Part shown: positions 31,052-43,072 of the stretch, piece by piece | How the letters are laid out: every line of letters starts with the position of its first letter | Numbering within the stretch: the stretch's first letter is position 1 | DNA from: an uncultured Pelagibacteraceae bacterium | GTDB lineage: Bacteria; Pseudomonadota; Alphaproteobacteria; Pelagibacterales; Pelagibacteraceae | Direction: 5' to 3' | Assembly: GCA_902571525.1 (NCBI GenBank) | Contig: CACGCL010000003.1 | Coordinates: 50,813-114,812, forward strand | DNA length: 64,000 nt | Program-made: the position numbers and the translations under genes | Notes under the pieces: generated by a model | Database searches by the model: none | Seen by the model: only the letters and a program-made list of their open reading frames with translations | Told to the model about the DNA's origin: nothing

Positions 31052-32053
31052 TCAAAAACCAAATTTTTTTTTAATATTTTCAATTTTCTTTGATGCTATT
31101 TCATTAGCTTTATCATTTCCATCTTTTAATACTTGATCAATGTAACCTTTATCCGCGTTTAATCTTTTTATTTCTTTTGAAATTGGTGAGATTTTTTTTA
31201 ATATTAATTCGGATAATTTATCCTTAAAAAAAGAAAAATTTTGGTCTTTGAAATCATTTAGTGAATCTTCTAATTTTTTTTCTTTTAAACTTGAATATAT
31301 TCCTATTAAATTCTCAATTTCTGGCCGAGACTTAAGACTATAAGTATCCGTTGGAAACAGATTTGTATCTGTCTTAGCCTTTTTAATCTTATTGATTATC
31401 TCATTATCTGTATCGGTTAAATTTATTCTACTCAAATCTGAAGGGTCTGATTTGCTCATTTTTTTAGTACCATCTTTCAAGCTCATTATTCTTGCAAAAC
31501 TTTTTTGAATTAAAGGTTCGGGAATTTTAAAAAAATCTGGTGCTTCAAAATCAGTATTGAACTTTTTTGAGATATCTCTAGCTAATTCCAAATGTTGTTT
31601 TTGATCCTCTCCAACAGGAACATGGGTTGCATCGTAAAGAAGAATATCAGCAGCCATTAAAACCGGATAGATATAAAGACCTACACTTGCTTTTTCTCGA
31701 TCTTTACCAGCTTTTTCTTTGAATTGAGTCATTCTATTTAACCATCCCATTCTAGCAACGCAACTTAGAAGCCAGGACGCTTCTGAGTGAGAAGATACAG
31801 AAGACTGATTAAAAATTATGCTCTTTTGTGGATTAATTCCACATGCTAAAAATGTTGCTGTAGTTTCTCTAATATTTTTTTTTAATAACTTTGGATCTTG
31901 CTTTACAGTTACAGCGTGTAAGTCAACAACACAAAATATACAATCATTACTCTCATTTTGTAAATCAACAAAATTTTTAATTGCACCTATGTAGTTACCC
32001 AAATGTAGATTGCCAGTAGGCTGGACACCTGAAAAAATTTTTTTTACTCCCAT
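31052..32053 (-). CDS. trpS: Tryptophanyl-tRNA synthetase
   Basis: [31 protein letters not shown]. Confidence 0.97.
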   Translation of the reverse strand: MGVKKIFSGVQPTGNLHLGNYIGAIKNFVDLQNESNDCIFCVVDLHAVTVKQDPKLLKKNIRETTATFLACGINPQKSIIFNQSSVSSHSEASWLLSCVARMGWLNRMTQFKEKAGKDREKASVGLYIYPVLMAADILLYDATHVPVGEDQKQHLELARDISKKFNTDFEAPDFFKIPEPLIQKSFARIMSLKDGTKKMSKSDPSDLSRINLTDTDNEIINKIKKAKTDTNLFPTDTYSLKSRPEIENLIGIYSSLKEKKLEDSLNDFKDQNFSFFKDKLSELILKKISPISKEIKRLNADKGYIDQVLKDGNDKANEIASKKIENIKKKFGF

Positions 32054-32054
32054 A

Positions 32055-33584
32055 TTAGTACTTTATTTTAATATCATTCAATTTGAAAGCTTTAGTAATC
32101 AATGAAGCAGTGAAATAAATTAATATGCTTAATATTACTAAGAAAAGTAGATACAGAACTTTATAATTATTTTCAAAAGATAATTGGCTATCAAAAAAAG
32201 ATATTAGGTTAATAAGGCATATACCCATTATAGTGGATGAAATAAAAATTCTTAAAATTTGTACAATTAATTTTTTATTTAATTGAAAGTTTTTTTCTTT
32301 ATGTAAATAAATATATAGTAGTATCGAATTAATCCATGAGGATATCGATGTCGCAATTGGTATTATAATAAAACCTAGATCGTTAAAAAAATAAACGCTA
32401 ATTAATATGTTTAATAGAACCGATATAGCAGAGAAATAGAAAGGAATTTTTGTATTATCTCTAGCAAAAATAAAACTTGAAAATATCTTTATCAAAGAAA
32501 AGGCCGGTAAGCCAAAAGAAAAATACAATAAAGCTTCTGCAGAATTCTTTACACTTATTTCGTCAAATGATCCATAACCAAATAGTGAAGATACAATTTC
32601 TTCACTTGCAATAATTAGCGCTAGCATTGCTGGAACGCTTAACAACAATGATAATTCAAGTGATTTATTTTGAATTCTTTCAATATCTGATTTTTTATTT
32701 TTCTGTAGGTACATAGATAATTTTGGAAGTATAATTGTCCCAATTGCAATACCAGAAATAGCTAAGTTTATTTGATAAATCCTATCTGCATAATACAAAT
32801 ATGAAACTGCACTTGCTTGAAAAGATGCAATAATTGTTCCTACTAAAATATTTATTTGAGTCACTCCTGAGGAAAAAATACTAGGCAAAAGTTTTTTAAA
32901 AAATAATTTTATATTTGTTGAAATATTTAATTTAAATTGAAACTTTGGTCTAAAAAATTTTTTAACAAATATTATTAAGAAAATAACCTGTATAAACCCC
33001 GCCACTGATACCCCATACGAAAGATAAATAACCAGTTTTTCATCTAATATCTTACCAAAGAGCAATATTCCTATCATTAAAATGTTTAAAATAATCGGAG
33101 CTGCTGAGGCGGCAGCAAATCTATTATGTGAGTTTAGAATAGCAGAAAAGAAAGATGCTAAACTTATAAATAATACAAAAGGGAAAGTAATTTTTGTTAA
33201 TTGCGTAGCCAATAGAAATTTCTCAGGATCAGATTTAAAACCAGGAGCTATTAATGATACAAAAAAAGGCATAAATAATTCCATTAAGAAAACTAATGCC
33301 AATAGAAAAATTGTTAAAAGGTTAAAAACACTATTAGCAAAATTTTCTGATTTTTTTTTTCCTTTAACTAATTCTTTCGAATAACTGGGTATAAATGCTG
33401 CATTAAAAGAACCTTCTCCAAATAATCTTCTGAAAGTATTAGGAATTCTAAATGCAACAAAGAAAGCATCAGCGATTGGTCCTGATCCAAGGAAAATTGC
33501 AATAAGGATGTCTCTTAAATAACCTAAAATACGACTTATTAAAGTATAAAAACTAAAAGTCCCAGTTGACTTAATTATGTTCAT
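32055..33584 (-). CDS. murJ: Lipid II flippase MurJ
   Basis: [48 protein letters not shown]. Confidence 0.96.
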   Translation of the reverse strand: MNIIKSTGTFSFYTLISRILGYLRDILIAIFLGSGPIADAFFVAFRIPNTFRRLFGEGSFNAAFIPSYSKELVKGKKKSENFANSVFNLLTIFLLALVFLMELFMPFFVSLIAPGFKSDPEKFLLATQLTKITFPFVLFISLASFFSAILNSHNRFAAASAAPIILNILMIGILLFGKILDEKLVIYLSYGVSVAGFIQVIFLIIFVKKFFRPKFQFKLNISTNIKLFFKKLLPSIFSSGVTQINILVGTIIASFQASAVSYLYYADRIYQINLAISGIAIGTIILPKLSMYLQKNKKSDIERIQNKSLELSLLLSVPAMLALIIASEEIVSSLFGYGSFDEISVKNSAEALLYFSFGLPAFSLIKIFSSFIFARDNTKIPFYFSAISVLLNILISVYFFNDLGFIIIPIATSISSWINSILLYIYLHKEKNFQLNKKLIVQILRIFISSTIMGICLINLISFFDSQLSFENNYKVLYLLFLVILSILIYFTASLITKAFKLNDIKIKY

Positions 33585-33634
33585 AAATCATATTAGTCTT
33601 AATATTGGCTCAATTGTATACATAAATAATCTAA

Positions 33635-35920
33635 ATGAAAAAAAATAAAGTTGAACATTATTCTGATAAAGAAGCCCTGGAATTTCATAATAACAATAAA
33701 TCAGGCAAGATTGAGATTATTTCATCAAAACCAATGACGTCAAAAAGAGACTTGGCATTAGCTTACTCACCAGGTGTTGCTGCTCCTGTTAAGGCTATAG
33801 CTGAAAATCCTGACCGTGCATATGATTATACAACAAAAGGTAATTTGGTTGCAGTTATTAGTAATGGTTCAGCAATTTTAGGCTTAGGTAATTTAGGTGC
33901 TATTGCCTCAAAACCTGTGATGGAAGGAAAGGCCATTTTATTTAAAAGATTTGCAGACATAGACTCTATAGATATTGAAATTGATACATCAGATACTAAA
34001 GAGATTATAAATTCTATAAAAAATATTTCTAAAAGTTTTGGTGGCATTAATCTAGAAGATATAAAAGCACCAGAATGTTTTATAATAGAAAAAGAATTAA
34101 AAAAATTACTGGACATCCCTGTATTTCACGACGATCAACATGGAACTGCAATTATAACCAGCGCGGCTTTAATAAATGCATGTGATATTGCTGGAAAAAA
34201 AATTGATCAAATTAATGTTGTAATAAATGGTGCGGGTGCTTCCGCAATGGCGTGTGCTAAATTATTTATACATTCCGGGGTAAACAAAAATAAGATAAAA
34301 ATGTTAGATTCAAAAGGAGTAATATATAAAGGTAGAGACAACCTTAATGAATGGAAAAATGAATTTTCAATTAAAACAAACGATAGAAATCTTAATGATG
34401 CTATAAAAAATGCTGATGTATTTTTAGGTCTATCTCAAGCCGGAGTTCTTAAGAAAGATATGGTTAAAAAAATGTCAAAAAACCCTATTATATTTGCTTG
34501 TGCTAATCCAGATCCTGAAATCACACCTGAAGAAATTGAAGATGTCAGAGACGATGCAATTGTTGCAACTGGAAGATCAGATTATCCTAATCAAGTTAAT
34601 AACATAATTGGATTTCCATATATTTTTAGGGGTGCTTTAGATGTTAGATCAAAAACGATTAATGAGGAAATGAAAGTTGCTGCGGTACATGCAATAGCTT
34701 CACTTGCAAGAGAAAGAGTGCCTGATGAGGTTGTTGCGGCTATGGGTGGAGAAAGACCTGTTTATGGTAAAGACTATATAATACCCTCTACTTTTGACCC
34801 AAGATTAATTAGTGTAATTCCTTTGGCAGTAGCTAAAGCTGCTATTAAAACTGGTGTAGCAAGAAAAAAAATTGATAATTTTGAAAATTATTTTGATCAA
34901 TTAAAAAATAGACTAGACCCAACAGTTGCTGTTATGCAGGGAATAAACTCACAAATTAAAAAAACTCAGAAAAAGGTAGTTTTCGCTGACGGTGAAGATG
35001 AAAACAATCTTAAAGCTGCAATTGCTTTCAAGAATGGTGGTTTGGGTATTCCAATATTAATTGCTAAGAAAGAAATAGTTAAGAAAAAACTTTATGAAAT
35101 TGGATATAGTGAAAACTTTGATATTAAGATTATTAATTCAACAAACGAAGAACTAAGAAATAAATATACTGAATTTTTGTTCAAAAAATTGCAAAGATCA
35201 GAAGGATTGCTAGAAAGAGATTGTGATAAATTAGTAAGAAACGACAGAGTTACTTTTGGGGCATGCATGGTTTCGTGCGGTGATGCTGATGCAATGGTCA
35301 CTGGGAATACTAGAAGATACTCATCTTCTTTAGAAAAAATTTGCAAGGTTGTTGATCCTAGACCAGGTGAAATAATGTTTGGTCTTAATATGATTGTAAA
35401 TAAAGGTAAAACTATTTTCATTTGCGATACGACAGTAATAGAATATCCAGATGAAAAACAATTGGCTGAAATGGCAATTTCAGCTGCTAGAGTTGTAAGA
35501 TTGTTTGGTTTTGATCCTAAGGTTGCTTTTTTATCTCACTCAACTTTTGGTCAACCAACTACAGATCGAACAAAGAGAACTAGTGATGCAGTTAAAATTT
35601 TGAAAGATAAAAAAGTGGATTTTAAGTTTGACGGTGAAATGCAGCCAGATGTGGCTTTGGAGGAAATGTTTCAAGAACTTTATCCATTTTCAGAAATAGT
35701 TGGTAATGCAAATGTCTTAATAATGCCAAGTCAACATAGCGCAGCTATTTCATATAAAATGATACAATCAATGAGCAGGGCAAAATTAATTGGTCCATTA
35801 TTAATCGGATTAGGCGAAGCAATAGAAATTGCTCCATTGAGAAGTTCGACTTCAGATATTTTAAATCTTGCTTCGGTAGCAGCATATTCAGCTGGAATAA
35901 TAGATTATAAAAAAAATTAA
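33635..35920 (+). CDS. maeB: NADP-malic enzyme with C-terminal phosphotransacetylase-like domain
   Basis: ALAYSPGVAAPVKAI, VFHDDQHGTAII, C-terminal PTA-like region. Confidence 0.95.
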   Translation: MKKNKVEHYSDKEALEFHNNNKSGKIEIISSKPMTSKRDLALAYSPGVAAPVKAIAENPDRAYDYTTKGNLVAVISNGSAILGLGNLGAIASKPVMEGKAILFKRFADIDSIDIEIDTSDTKEIINSIKNISKSFGGINLEDIKAPECFIIEKELKKLLDIPVFHDDQHGTAIITSAALINACDIAGKKIDQINVVINGAGASAMACAKLFIHSGVNKNKIKMLDSKGVIYKGRDNLNEWKNEFSIKTNDRNLNDAIKNADVFLGLSQAGVLKKDMVKKMSKNPIIFACANPDPEITPEEIEDVRDDAIVATGRSDYPNQVNNIIGFPYIFRGALDVRSKTINEEMKVAAVHAIASLARERVPDEVVAAMGGERPVYGKDYIIPSTFDPRLISVIPLAVAKAAIKTGVARKKIDNFENYFDQLKNRLDPTVAVMQGINSQIKKTQKKVVFADGEDENNLKAAIAFKNGGLGIPILIAKKEIVKKKLYEIGYSENFDIKIINSTNEELRNKYTEFLFKKLQRSEGLLERDCDKLVRNDRVTFGACMVSCGDADAMVTGNTRRYSSSLEKICKVVDPRPGEIMFGLNMIVNKGKTIFICDTTVIEYPDEKQLAEMAISAARVVRLFGFDPKVAFLSHSTFGQPTTDRTKRTSDAVKILKDKKVDFKFDGEMQPDVALEEMFQELYPFSEIVGNANVLIMPSQHSAAISYKMIQSMSRAKLIGPLLIGLGEAIEIAPLRSSTSDILNLASVAAYSAGIIDYKKN

Positions 35921-36513
35921 TCTTTTTGAATTCTCAAATTTTCAACGAGAAGAATACTAGCAATAACATTATTTACAGTTTCAATAGAATTTGCTTCATC
36001 AACAACAATTTCTAATTCATCTCTACTTCTAGCTATTCCATAAATATAAATATTATTTTTGTAAGTATCTATTTGATAGTTTGTTGATTTGATAGTTTTA
36101 TTGACAATTAAAGCTGCTCTTAATTGAGAGGTTATAAGAGCATCTTTAGCAGATTGTTTCAGATTAAATTTTTCTTTAATCTTTATATCGTTTCTCACAG
36201 ATCTTACACCACTAGTTTCCCAGGCAATCTTTGTAATTTTTAACTTTTCTTCAGGCTTATCGACTTTACCGGTGATAAATATCCTGCCATCTAATACTTT
36301 AGTTTTAATAGATAAAAAATATTTTTTTTCTTGCATTGTAAGTCTTGTTATCAAATTTTTCTCCATTATAGAGTCATCAATTTGTGTTCCTAGAGATCTT
36401 GGGTCGATTGCAACTGAAACTCCTGTTCCAAATAAACCTCTGGAACCTGTACCTGAGCAGCTATTTAAAAAGATAATCAATAATATTAAAAAATAAATTT
36501 TCTTATTTTTCAT
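35917..36513 (-). CDS. BON-domain lipoprotein
   Basis: Lipobox LNSCSG; repeats FITGKVDKPEEKLKITKIAWETSGVRSVRNDI and IYGIARSRDELEIVVDEANSIETVNNV. Confidence 0.85.
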   Translation of the reverse strand: MKNKKIYFLILLIIFLNSCSGTGSRGLFGTGVSVAIDPRSLGTQIDDSIMEKNLITRLTMQEKKYFLSIKTKVLDGRIFITGKVDKPEEKLKITKIAWETSGVRSVRNDIKIKEKFNLKQSAKDALITSQLRAALIVNKTIKSTNYQIDTYKNNIYIYGIARSRDELEIVVDEANSIETVNNVIASILLVENLRIQKD

Positions 36514-37345
36514 TTTTCAGCTTTAAACAGAGATCGTAGATTGTTTTTTTTGGTATTTTTTTTGTGCTAAATTTTTTTAAAATATCTTTTATAGTTTTAG
36601 TTTTTAGCATTTTTTTTATCATTTTTTTATCAGATTCGCTTAAGAAACCGAAAGAATTTATATTTTCTTTCATCTCTGAAAAAACAATTGTTAATTCTCC
36701 TTTGTCATAAATATTGATTCCTTTAATTTCATCAACTTTACATCTTATAAATTCCTCATGTATTTTTGTCATTTCTCTACAAATGACGACCTCTCTTTGA
36801 TTAAAAAATTTCACTATTGAGTCTAAATTTTTAATGAGTTTTTTTGGTCGAATAAAAATAATGATTGAGAAATTTATTTTAGAAAGAAATTCTAATTCTT
36901 GAATAAACTTGTTTTTTTTATCAGCTAAAAAACCATAAAAAATAAACTTATCTGAAAAACCACTTACTGATAAAGCCGTAATAACTGATGATGGTCCCGG
37001 TATTGGAATAACTGGAATATTTTTACTTAAACATTCTTTAACCAATAACTTACCTGGATCAGAAACAAGAGGAGTTCCTGCATCAGAAATAAGTGATATT
37101 ATTTTACCATTCTCTAAATTACTAATAATGCCTTGAGTCTTTTTTCTTTCATTAAATTTATGAAATGAGTCTAATTGAGTTTTAACATTGTAATGGTTCA
37201 AAAGTTTAATAGAAACGCGTGTGTCCTCACAAAGAATCAAATTTGAATTTTTAAGAATTTCTAATGCTCTAATTGTTAAATCTCCTAAATTTCCTATAGG
37301 TGTAGAAACTAGGTAAAGACCTTTTTTTTGGGATTGTGAAATCAT
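36503..37345 (-). CDS. rsmI: 16S rRNA 2'-O-ribose C1402 methyltransferase
   Basis: GLYLVSTPIGNLGDLTIRALE, CEDTR, SDAGTPLVSDPG, PIPGPSSVITALSVSG. Confidence 0.96.
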   Translation of the reverse strand: MISQSQKKGLYLVSTPIGNLGDLTIRALEILKNSNLILCEDTRVSIKLLNHYNVKTQLDSFHKFNERKKTQGIISNLENGKIISLISDAGTPLVSDPGKLLVKECLSKNIPVIPIPGPSSVITALSVSGFSDKFIFYGFLADKKNKFIQELEFLSKINFSIIIFIRPKKLIKNLDSIVKFFNQREVVICREMTKIHEEFIRCKVDEIKGINIYDKGELTIVFSEMKENINSFGFLSESDKKMIKKMLKTKTIKDILKKFSTKKIPKKTIYDLCLKLKNEK

Positions 37346-37376
37346 TAAATTAGGGGTTTACTATATATTATATAAT

Positions 37377-38528
37377 ATGAAAAAATTACTTAATTTATCA
37401 ATTTTTATATTCATATTTTTTATTTTTACAGTTAAACTTTTTGCGTCAGAGGAAAAAATTAAAGTTGGACTGTTGTTACCTTTAACAGGTCAAAATCAAG
37501 AAATCGGTAAATCGGTTTTAAGAGCTGTGAACTTAGCAATTAATAAGGTTGATGATCCTGCTTTAGAGGTTTATCCGAAAAACAACTTCGATAATCCAGA
37601 GGATAATCTTAGAGCGGCTCAGGTACTTTATGATGAAGGAATAAGAATATTTATCGGACCTGTTTTTGACAAAAATACCAAAGGTCTAGAAAAATTCAAC
37701 GATGCTATATTTGTAACCTTTTCAAATAAAAATAAAAGTAATAAAAAAAATTTAATTTATGCTGGTGTTAATGCCACCTCTCAGATGAATACAATTAAAA
37801 AATTTGTTGAAGATAACGAGATAAAAAAAACCATTTGTCTCATACCAGATACTAACTTCAAGGATGAAATTAAAAAAGGAATTATAGATACAAAAATTAA
37901 TCTAAAAAAAATTTTTTATTATAATATTGAACCAACTGAAATAACAAAGAGAATTGAAAAAATTACCAGGTATTCTATTAGAAAACAAAACTTACTTGAT
38001 GAGATTAAAAGAGTTGAAGATTCGGATGATCCTAACAAGGAAAAGAAAATTAAAAATCTTGATAAAAAAGATACTCTGGGCAAATTAGGATTTGATTCAA
38101 TTATAATTTCAGATTTTGATGAATCATTAAAAAGTGTTATAACATCACTAATATACACAGATGTATCGACCTCTAGGGTTTATTTTATAACTCTTAACCA
38201 ATGGTTTGATGATAGTTTACTTAAGGAGGAAAGTTCTCAAAATATTTATTTTCCATCAATAAACAAAGATAACTATGACAAGTTCTCAGTGTTATTTTTT
38301 AAAAAATTCAATGATTACCCAAACCAAATTTCATTTTTAAGCTATGATCTGGTTGGGTTAGTTTATCATCTTGCCAAAAAAAATAATGCAGAAAATATGA
38401 ATAAAATTTTTGACCAAAAAAATATTTTTAAAGGCAAAACAGGTACTTTTCAAATTAAAGACAACGAGATCAGTCATATTTTAAACTTTTATAAAGTAGA
38501 AAATGGTCAATTTATAAAAATTTTTTAA
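37377..38528 (+). CDS. Penicillin-binding protein activator / periplasmic ABC-binding-like protein (LpoA-like)
   Basis: Signal peptide; KVGLLLPLTGQNQEIGKSVLRAVNLAI, PEDNLRAAQVLYDEGIRIFIGPVF. Confidence 0.8.
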   Translation: MKKLLNLSIFIFIFFIFTVKLFASEEKIKVGLLLPLTGQNQEIGKSVLRAVNLAINKVDDPALEVYPKNNFDNPEDNLRAAQVLYDEGIRIFIGPVFDKNTKGLEKFNDAIFVTFSNKNKSNKKNLIYAGVNATSQMNTIKKFVEDNEIKKTICLIPDTNFKDEIKKGIIDTKINLKKIFYYNIEPTEITKRIEKITRYSIRKQNLLDEIKRVEDSDDPNKEKKIKNLDKKDTLGKLGFDSIIISDFDESLKSVITSLIYTDVSTSRVYFITLNQWFDDSLLKEESSQNIYFPSINKDNYDKFSVLFFKKFNDYPNQISFLSYDLVGLVYHLAKKNNAENMNKIFDQKNIFKGKTGTFQIKDNEISHILNFYKVENGQFIKIF

Positions 38529-39114
38529 TTTTCTGAAAAGCTTTATATCTGTGATCAATCTTGTATTTTCTTTTATGTGAAATTTGTCCAAATGTCATTT
38601 TAGATCCAAGGGGAATAAAAATTGGATCGTATCCAAAACCTTTTGTGCCAATTTTAATTTTTGAAATTCTTCCTCGAACTATCCCGGTTTTTGTCACAAA
38701 TTTTCCATTTGGCCAATAAATTGTCAATGCACAGATAAATTTAGCTTCTATATTCATCTTTTTCCAATATGGAATTTTCTTATCTAGCATTCTGAATACT
38801 TTTTTTATCGCTAAATCAAAATTATTTTTTTGCCCTGCCCAACGAGCAGAATAAATTCCAGGTTGATTATTTAATGATTTAATTTCTAAGCCAGAGTCAT
38901 CTGATAAACAAATTTGATCACTTTTCTTTGAAAAATACCTAGCTTTAATAAGCGAATTTTGTTTAAAGGTTTTTCCATTTTCTATAGGGCTTTTTAAATC
39001 AAAATCTGATGTTGAAAAAATTTTGATTTTTTTTGGTAATAAAGCCTTAATTTCTTCCAATTTACCCTTGTTATTTGTGCCTATTAAAAGCTGTAAAATT
39101 TTTTTTGTTTTCAT
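38512..39114 (-). CDS. rdgB: XTP/dITP diphosphatase
   Basis: LIGTNNKGKLEEIKALLP, CLSDDSGLEI, GIYSARWAG, GFGYDPIFIP. Confidence 0.95.
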   Translation of the reverse strand: MKTKKILQLLIGTNNKGKLEEIKALLPKKIKIFSTSDFDLKSPIENGKTFKQNSLIKARYFSKKSDQICLSDDSGLEIKSLNNQPGIYSARWAGQKNNFDLAIKKVFRMLDKKIPYWKKMNIEAKFICALTIYWPNGKFVTKTGIVRGRISKIKIGTKGFGYDPIFIPLGSKMTFGQISHKRKYKIDHRYKAFQKIKKFL

Positions 39115-39144
39115 CTGGAAATTCTTATTTTACTCACCATATAA

Positions 39145-39741
39145 ATGATTATGGAAAAAGAAAATGATAATAATTCAGAAGTTAAAAATAATGAGACAGC
39201 ATTAAATGATGAGGATAACTCGAAAAGTGAAGAAAAAGTTGAATTGTCAGTTGAAGATAAATTGAAGGAGATGGAAGATAAATTAGCAAGAAGTTATGCT
39301 GAGTTAGAAAATCAAAGAAGAAGATATGAAAAAGAGAAAGACGAGGCTTACGAGTTTGGGGGCATGGCTCTAGCTAAAGAGTGCTTAAATTTAACTGACA
39401 ATCTAGAAAGATCAAAACTATCTATTATTAATGATCAAAGCCTAGACAAAAATAATAAGGACAAGATAATTGAACATATTGAAATTATTTATAAAGATAT
39501 AATGTCAACTTTTAAAAAAAATCAGATTGAGGAAATTATTGCACTTGGTAAAAAATTTGATCCAAACAAACACCAAGCAATGCTAGAAATAGAAGATGAA
39601 AATAAAGAACAGGGATTAGTTGTCCAAGAAATTCAGAAAGGATTTACTTTAAAAAATAGACTTTTAAGACCTTCGTTAGTTGGAGTTTCAAAAAAATCAA
39701 TAAAAAATGAGGAAAAACAGGAAAAAAAGGAGGAAAATTAA
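39145..39741 (+). CDS. grpE: GrpE nucleotide exchange factor
   Basis: Coiled-coil LARSYAELENQRRRYEKEKDEAYEFG...KFDPNKHQAMLEIE, next to dnaK. Confidence 0.94.
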   Translation: MIMEKENDNNSEVKNNETALNDEDNSKSEEKVELSVEDKLKEMEDKLARSYAELENQRRRYEKEKDEAYEFGGMALAKECLNLTDNLERSKLSIINDQSLDKNNKDKIIEHIEIIYKDIMSTFKKNQIEEIIALGKKFDPNKHQAMLEIEDENKEQGLVVQEIQKGFTLKNRLLRPSLVGVSKKSIKNEEKQEKKEEN

Positions 39742-39800
39742 TATTGGTTATAACTTGTAGAATAAGAATTAACACTTATATGAACCTTAATATTTAAATT

Positions 39801-41729
39801 ATGAGTAAAGTTATAGGTATAGATTTAGGAACAACCAATTCTTGTGTGGCGATAATGGATGGAACACAAGCAAAGGTTTTGGAAAATGCTGAGGGTGCAA
39901 GAACAACACCTTCTGTGGTTGCGTTTACTGATAGTGATGAGAAATTAATTGGTCAACCTGCAAAAAGGCAAGCAGTTACAAATCCAGAAAATACCATATT
40001 TGCAGTAAAAAGATTAGTTGGGAGAAATTTTGATGACCCGTCAGTAAAAAAAGATATGGAAACTTCTCCTTTCAAAATAGTTAATTCAGAAAAAGGTGAT
40101 GCGTGGATTGAAGCAAAAGGAAATAAATATTCTCCATCGCAAATTTCTGCATTTGTGCTACAAAAAATGAAAGAAACTGCAGAAAAATATTTAGGACAAG
40201 AAGTTAAGAAAGCAGTAATAACTGTACCAGCATATTTTAATGATGCTCAGAGACAAGCAACAAAAGATGCAGGAAAAATTGCAGGTTTAGAAGTTTTAAG
40301 AATTATAAATGAACCAACTGCTGCTTCACTTGCATACGGTTTGGATAAGAAAACAAACAAAAAAATAGCAGTGTATGATTTAGGTGGTGGAACATTCGAT
40401 GTTTCAATACTTGAATTAGGTGATGGTGTGTTTGAAGTTAAGTCTACTAATGGTGATACATTTTTAGGTGGTGAAGATTTCGATAACACGATCGTTGACT
40501 ATCTATTATCAGAATTTAAGAAAGATAGTGGTATAGATTTGAAGTCTGATAAACTTGCGCTCCAAAGATTAAAAGAGGCTGCAGAAAAAGCAAAAATTGA
40601 ACTTTCTTCAGCTGCACAAACAGAAATTAATCTACCATTTATAACAGCAGATAAAACAGGACCTAAACACATAAATTTAAAGATGACTAGGGCAAAGCTT
40701 GAGGCATTAGTGGAAGACTTAATAAAAAGAACAATGCCACCGTGTGAAACGGCACTAAAAGATGCTGGGATTTCTGCGGGTGAAGTTGACGAAGTAGTGC
40801 TAGTGGGTGGTATGACTAGAATGCCGAAAGTTATTGAAGAAGTTAAAAACTTTTTTGGCAAGGAACCAAATAAATCTGTTAATCCCGATGAAGTTGTTGC
40901 AATGGGAGCGGCAATACAAGCTGGCGTTTTACAAGGAGATGTTAAAGATGTTTTGTTGCTAGATGTTACCCCTTTATCTCTTGGAATTGAGACCCTAGGT
41001 GGAGTTTCAACAAAACTAATAGATAAAAACACAACCATACCTACAAAGAAAAGCCAAGTTTTTTCTACGGCAGAAGATAATCAGCCAGCTGTATCTATTA
41101 GAGTTCTTCAGGGTGAAAGAGAAATGGCATCTGATAATAAAATTTTAGGTAACTTTGAATTAGTTGGAATTGCTCCAGCTCCTAGAGGGGTTCCTCAGAT
41201 AGAAGTGGCATTTGATATTGATGCTAATGGAATAGTTAATGTGTCTGCTAAAGACAAAGGAACAGGCAAAGAGCAAAAAATTCAAATTCAAGCGTCCGGG
41301 GGTTTGAGCGAAGAAGAGATTAATAAAATGGTAAAAGAAGCCGAAGCTAATAAAGACGCTGATAAGAAAAAAAGAGAAGCTGTTGATGCGAGAAACCAAG
41401 CAGACACTCTATTACATTCTACTGAAAAGAATTTAAAAGAGCACGGAAGTAAAGTGTCTGAAACTGACAAAAAAGCTATTGAAACAGCATGCTCTGATCT
41501 AAGAAATTCTCTAAAAGGAACTGATGTTGAAGACCTTAAAAAGAAAACACAAGATTTAGTACAAGCATCTATGAAATTAGGTGAAGCTATTTACAAGTCA
41601 CAACAAAGTGCTAAGCCGAATGATGGCGATGGTGCAAAAGATAAAAAAGAAGAAGGAAAGAAAGATGACAACGTTGTTGACGCAGACTTTGAAGAAGTAA
41701 AAGACGATAATAAAGAAAAAAGTGCCTAA
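39801..41729 (+). CDS. dnaK: Chaperone DnaK
   Basis: [31 protein letters not shown]. Confidence 0.99.
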   Translation: MSKVIGIDLGTTNSCVAIMDGTQAKVLENAEGARTTPSVVAFTDSDEKLIGQPAKRQAVTNPENTIFAVKRLVGRNFDDPSVKKDMETSPFKIVNSEKGDAWIEAKGNKYSPSQISAFVLQKMKETAEKYLGQEVKKAVITVPAYFNDAQRQATKDAGKIAGLEVLRIINEPTAASLAYGLDKKTNKKIAVYDLGGGTFDVSILELGDGVFEVKSTNGDTFLGGEDFDNTIVDYLLSEFKKDSGIDLKSDKLALQRLKEAAEKAKIELSSAAQTEINLPFITADKTGPKHINLKMTRAKLEALVEDLIKRTMPPCETALKDAGISAGEVDEVVLVGGMTRMPKVIEEVKNFFGKEPNKSVNPDEVVAMGAAIQAGVLQGDVKDVLLLDVTPLSLGIETLGGVSTKLIDKNTTIPTKKSQVFSTAEDNQPAVSIRVLQGEREMASDNKILGNFELVGIAPAPRGVPQIEVAFDIDANGIVNVSAKDKGTGKEQKIQIQASGGLSEEEINKMVKEAEANKDADKKKREAVDARNQADTLLHSTEKNLKEHGSKVSETDKKAIETACSDLRNSLKGTDVEDLKKKTQDLVQASMKLGEAIYKSQQSAKPNDGDGAKDKKEEGKKDDNVVDADFEEVKDDNKEKSA

Positions 41730-41757
41730 GAGCTAACAACTATTTGTCTAATTAGTT

Positions 41758-42882
41758 ATGGCAAAAAGAGATTATTACGAAGTCTTAGGTGTAAATAAAT
41801 CAGCTTCAGCAGATCAAATAAAAGCAGCTTATAGAAAACTTGCTGTAAAACATCACCCAGACAAAAATAAAGGAGATAAGGCTTCCGAAGAAAAATTTAA
41901 AGAAGCATCTGAGGCATATCACATTTTATCAAATACAGAGCGAAAACAAAATTATGACAATTTTGGGCATGCTGCATTTGAAAATGGAGGTGGTGGAAGA
42001 GGAGGTTTTAGTAACTTCGATTTTTCTGGTCAATTCTCAGATATATTTGAGGATTTTTTCGGTGATTTTGGTGGAGGTGGAAGGAGAAGAAGAAAATCAA
42101 ATTTTAGAGGTTCTGATTTAAGATATGATTTATCCATTTCACTTGAGGAAGCTTACACAGGGAAAAAACAAGATATAAAATTTTCAACTTCTGAAAAATG
42201 TCAAATTTGCAATGGTAGTGGTTCCAAGCCAGGTACAAGTGTTGGATCGTGCTCAATGTGCGGAGGTAGTGGTCAAATAAGGTCAAGCCAAGGTTTTTTT
42301 ACAGTACAACAAACGTGCCCTCAGTGCTCTGGTTCAGGAGAGCAAATTACTGACCCTTGTGATGCTTGTGGTGGACAAGGAAAAAAACAAGCTTCAAAAA
42401 GATTATCAGTAACAATTCCAAAAGGTGTTGATGATGGAACTCGAATTAGATTGGCCGGAAAAGGTGAAGCTGGTTCTAGAGGTGCATCAAGTGGAGATTT
42501 ATATCTTTTTATTAATGTTTATTCACATGACTTATTTAAAAGGAGTGAGGAAAATTTATTTTTTGAATGCCCAATATCTATAGCAGATGCAGCATTAGGA
42601 GCATCCATAGAAATACCAACTATTGATGGAGGAAAAGCAAAAATCAAAATCCCCTCTGGAACCCAAAGTGGTAAACAATTTCGTTTAAGAGGTAAAGGTA
42701 TGCCTTTAATGAGAAATAGTGGAGTTGGTGATTTATATGTTCAGGTAAATACTGAAGTCCCTATTAACCTTAATAAGGAGCAAAAAGAACTTCTTGAGAA
42801 ATTTAGAGAAATTGAAAATGAAAAGTCTAATCCAAGTATTAAAAAGTTTTTTCAAAAAGCAAAAAATTTTTGGAAAAATTAA
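41758..42882 (+). CDS. dnaJ: Chaperone DnaJ
   Basis: J domain with HPD and four CxxCxGxG-type zinc motifs. Confidence 0.98.
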   Translation: MAKRDYYEVLGVNKSASADQIKAAYRKLAVKHHPDKNKGDKASEEKFKEASEAYHILSNTERKQNYDNFGHAAFENGGGGRGGFSNFDFSGQFSDIFEDFFGDFGGGGRRRRKSNFRGSDLRYDLSISLEEAYTGKKQDIKFSTSEKCQICNGSGSKPGTSVGSCSMCGGSGQIRSSQGFFTVQQTCPQCSGSGEQITDPCDACGGQGKKQASKRLSVTIPKGVDDGTRIRLAGKGEAGSRGASSGDLYLFINVYSHDLFKRSEENLFFECPISIADAALGASIEIPTIDGGKAKIKIPSGTQSGKQFRLRGKGMPLMRNSGVGDLYVQVNTEVPINLNKEQKELLEKFREIENEKSNPSIKKFFQKAKNFWKN

Positions 42883-42897
42883 ACACAATGTAATTCA

Positions 42898-43065
42898 ATG
42901 AATTTAGAGGTAATTGTTCCAGTAATAGCATTAATTGGAGTGTTTATGCTAATTCTACCAGGCTTTATTCAAACCAACTATAACTTAAAAATTTTAGTTA
43001 AAAACTTATTAATATGGATTATATTGATATTAATAATATTAATATTTATTTATTTTATATTATAA
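42898..43065 (+). CDS. Small membrane protein (55 aa), not in ORF track
   Basis: Manual translation: MNLEVIVPVIALIGVFMLILPGFIQTNYNLKILVKNLLIWIILILIILIFIYFIL*. Confidence 0.55.
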   Translation: MNLEVIVPVIALIGVFMLILPGFIQTNYNLKILVKNLLIWIILILIILIFIYFIL

Positions 43066-43072
43066 ATATTTT

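Noticed and set aside
40247-41470. Minus-strand ORFs inside dnaK (80, 179, 79 and 60 aa)
   Set aside because: Long antisense open frames are a known artefact of dnaK/hsp70 codon patterns; no independent support.
42104-42286. Minus-strand 60-aa ORF inside dnaJ
   Set aside because: Antisense to the conserved zinc-finger region of DnaJ; no supporting signals.
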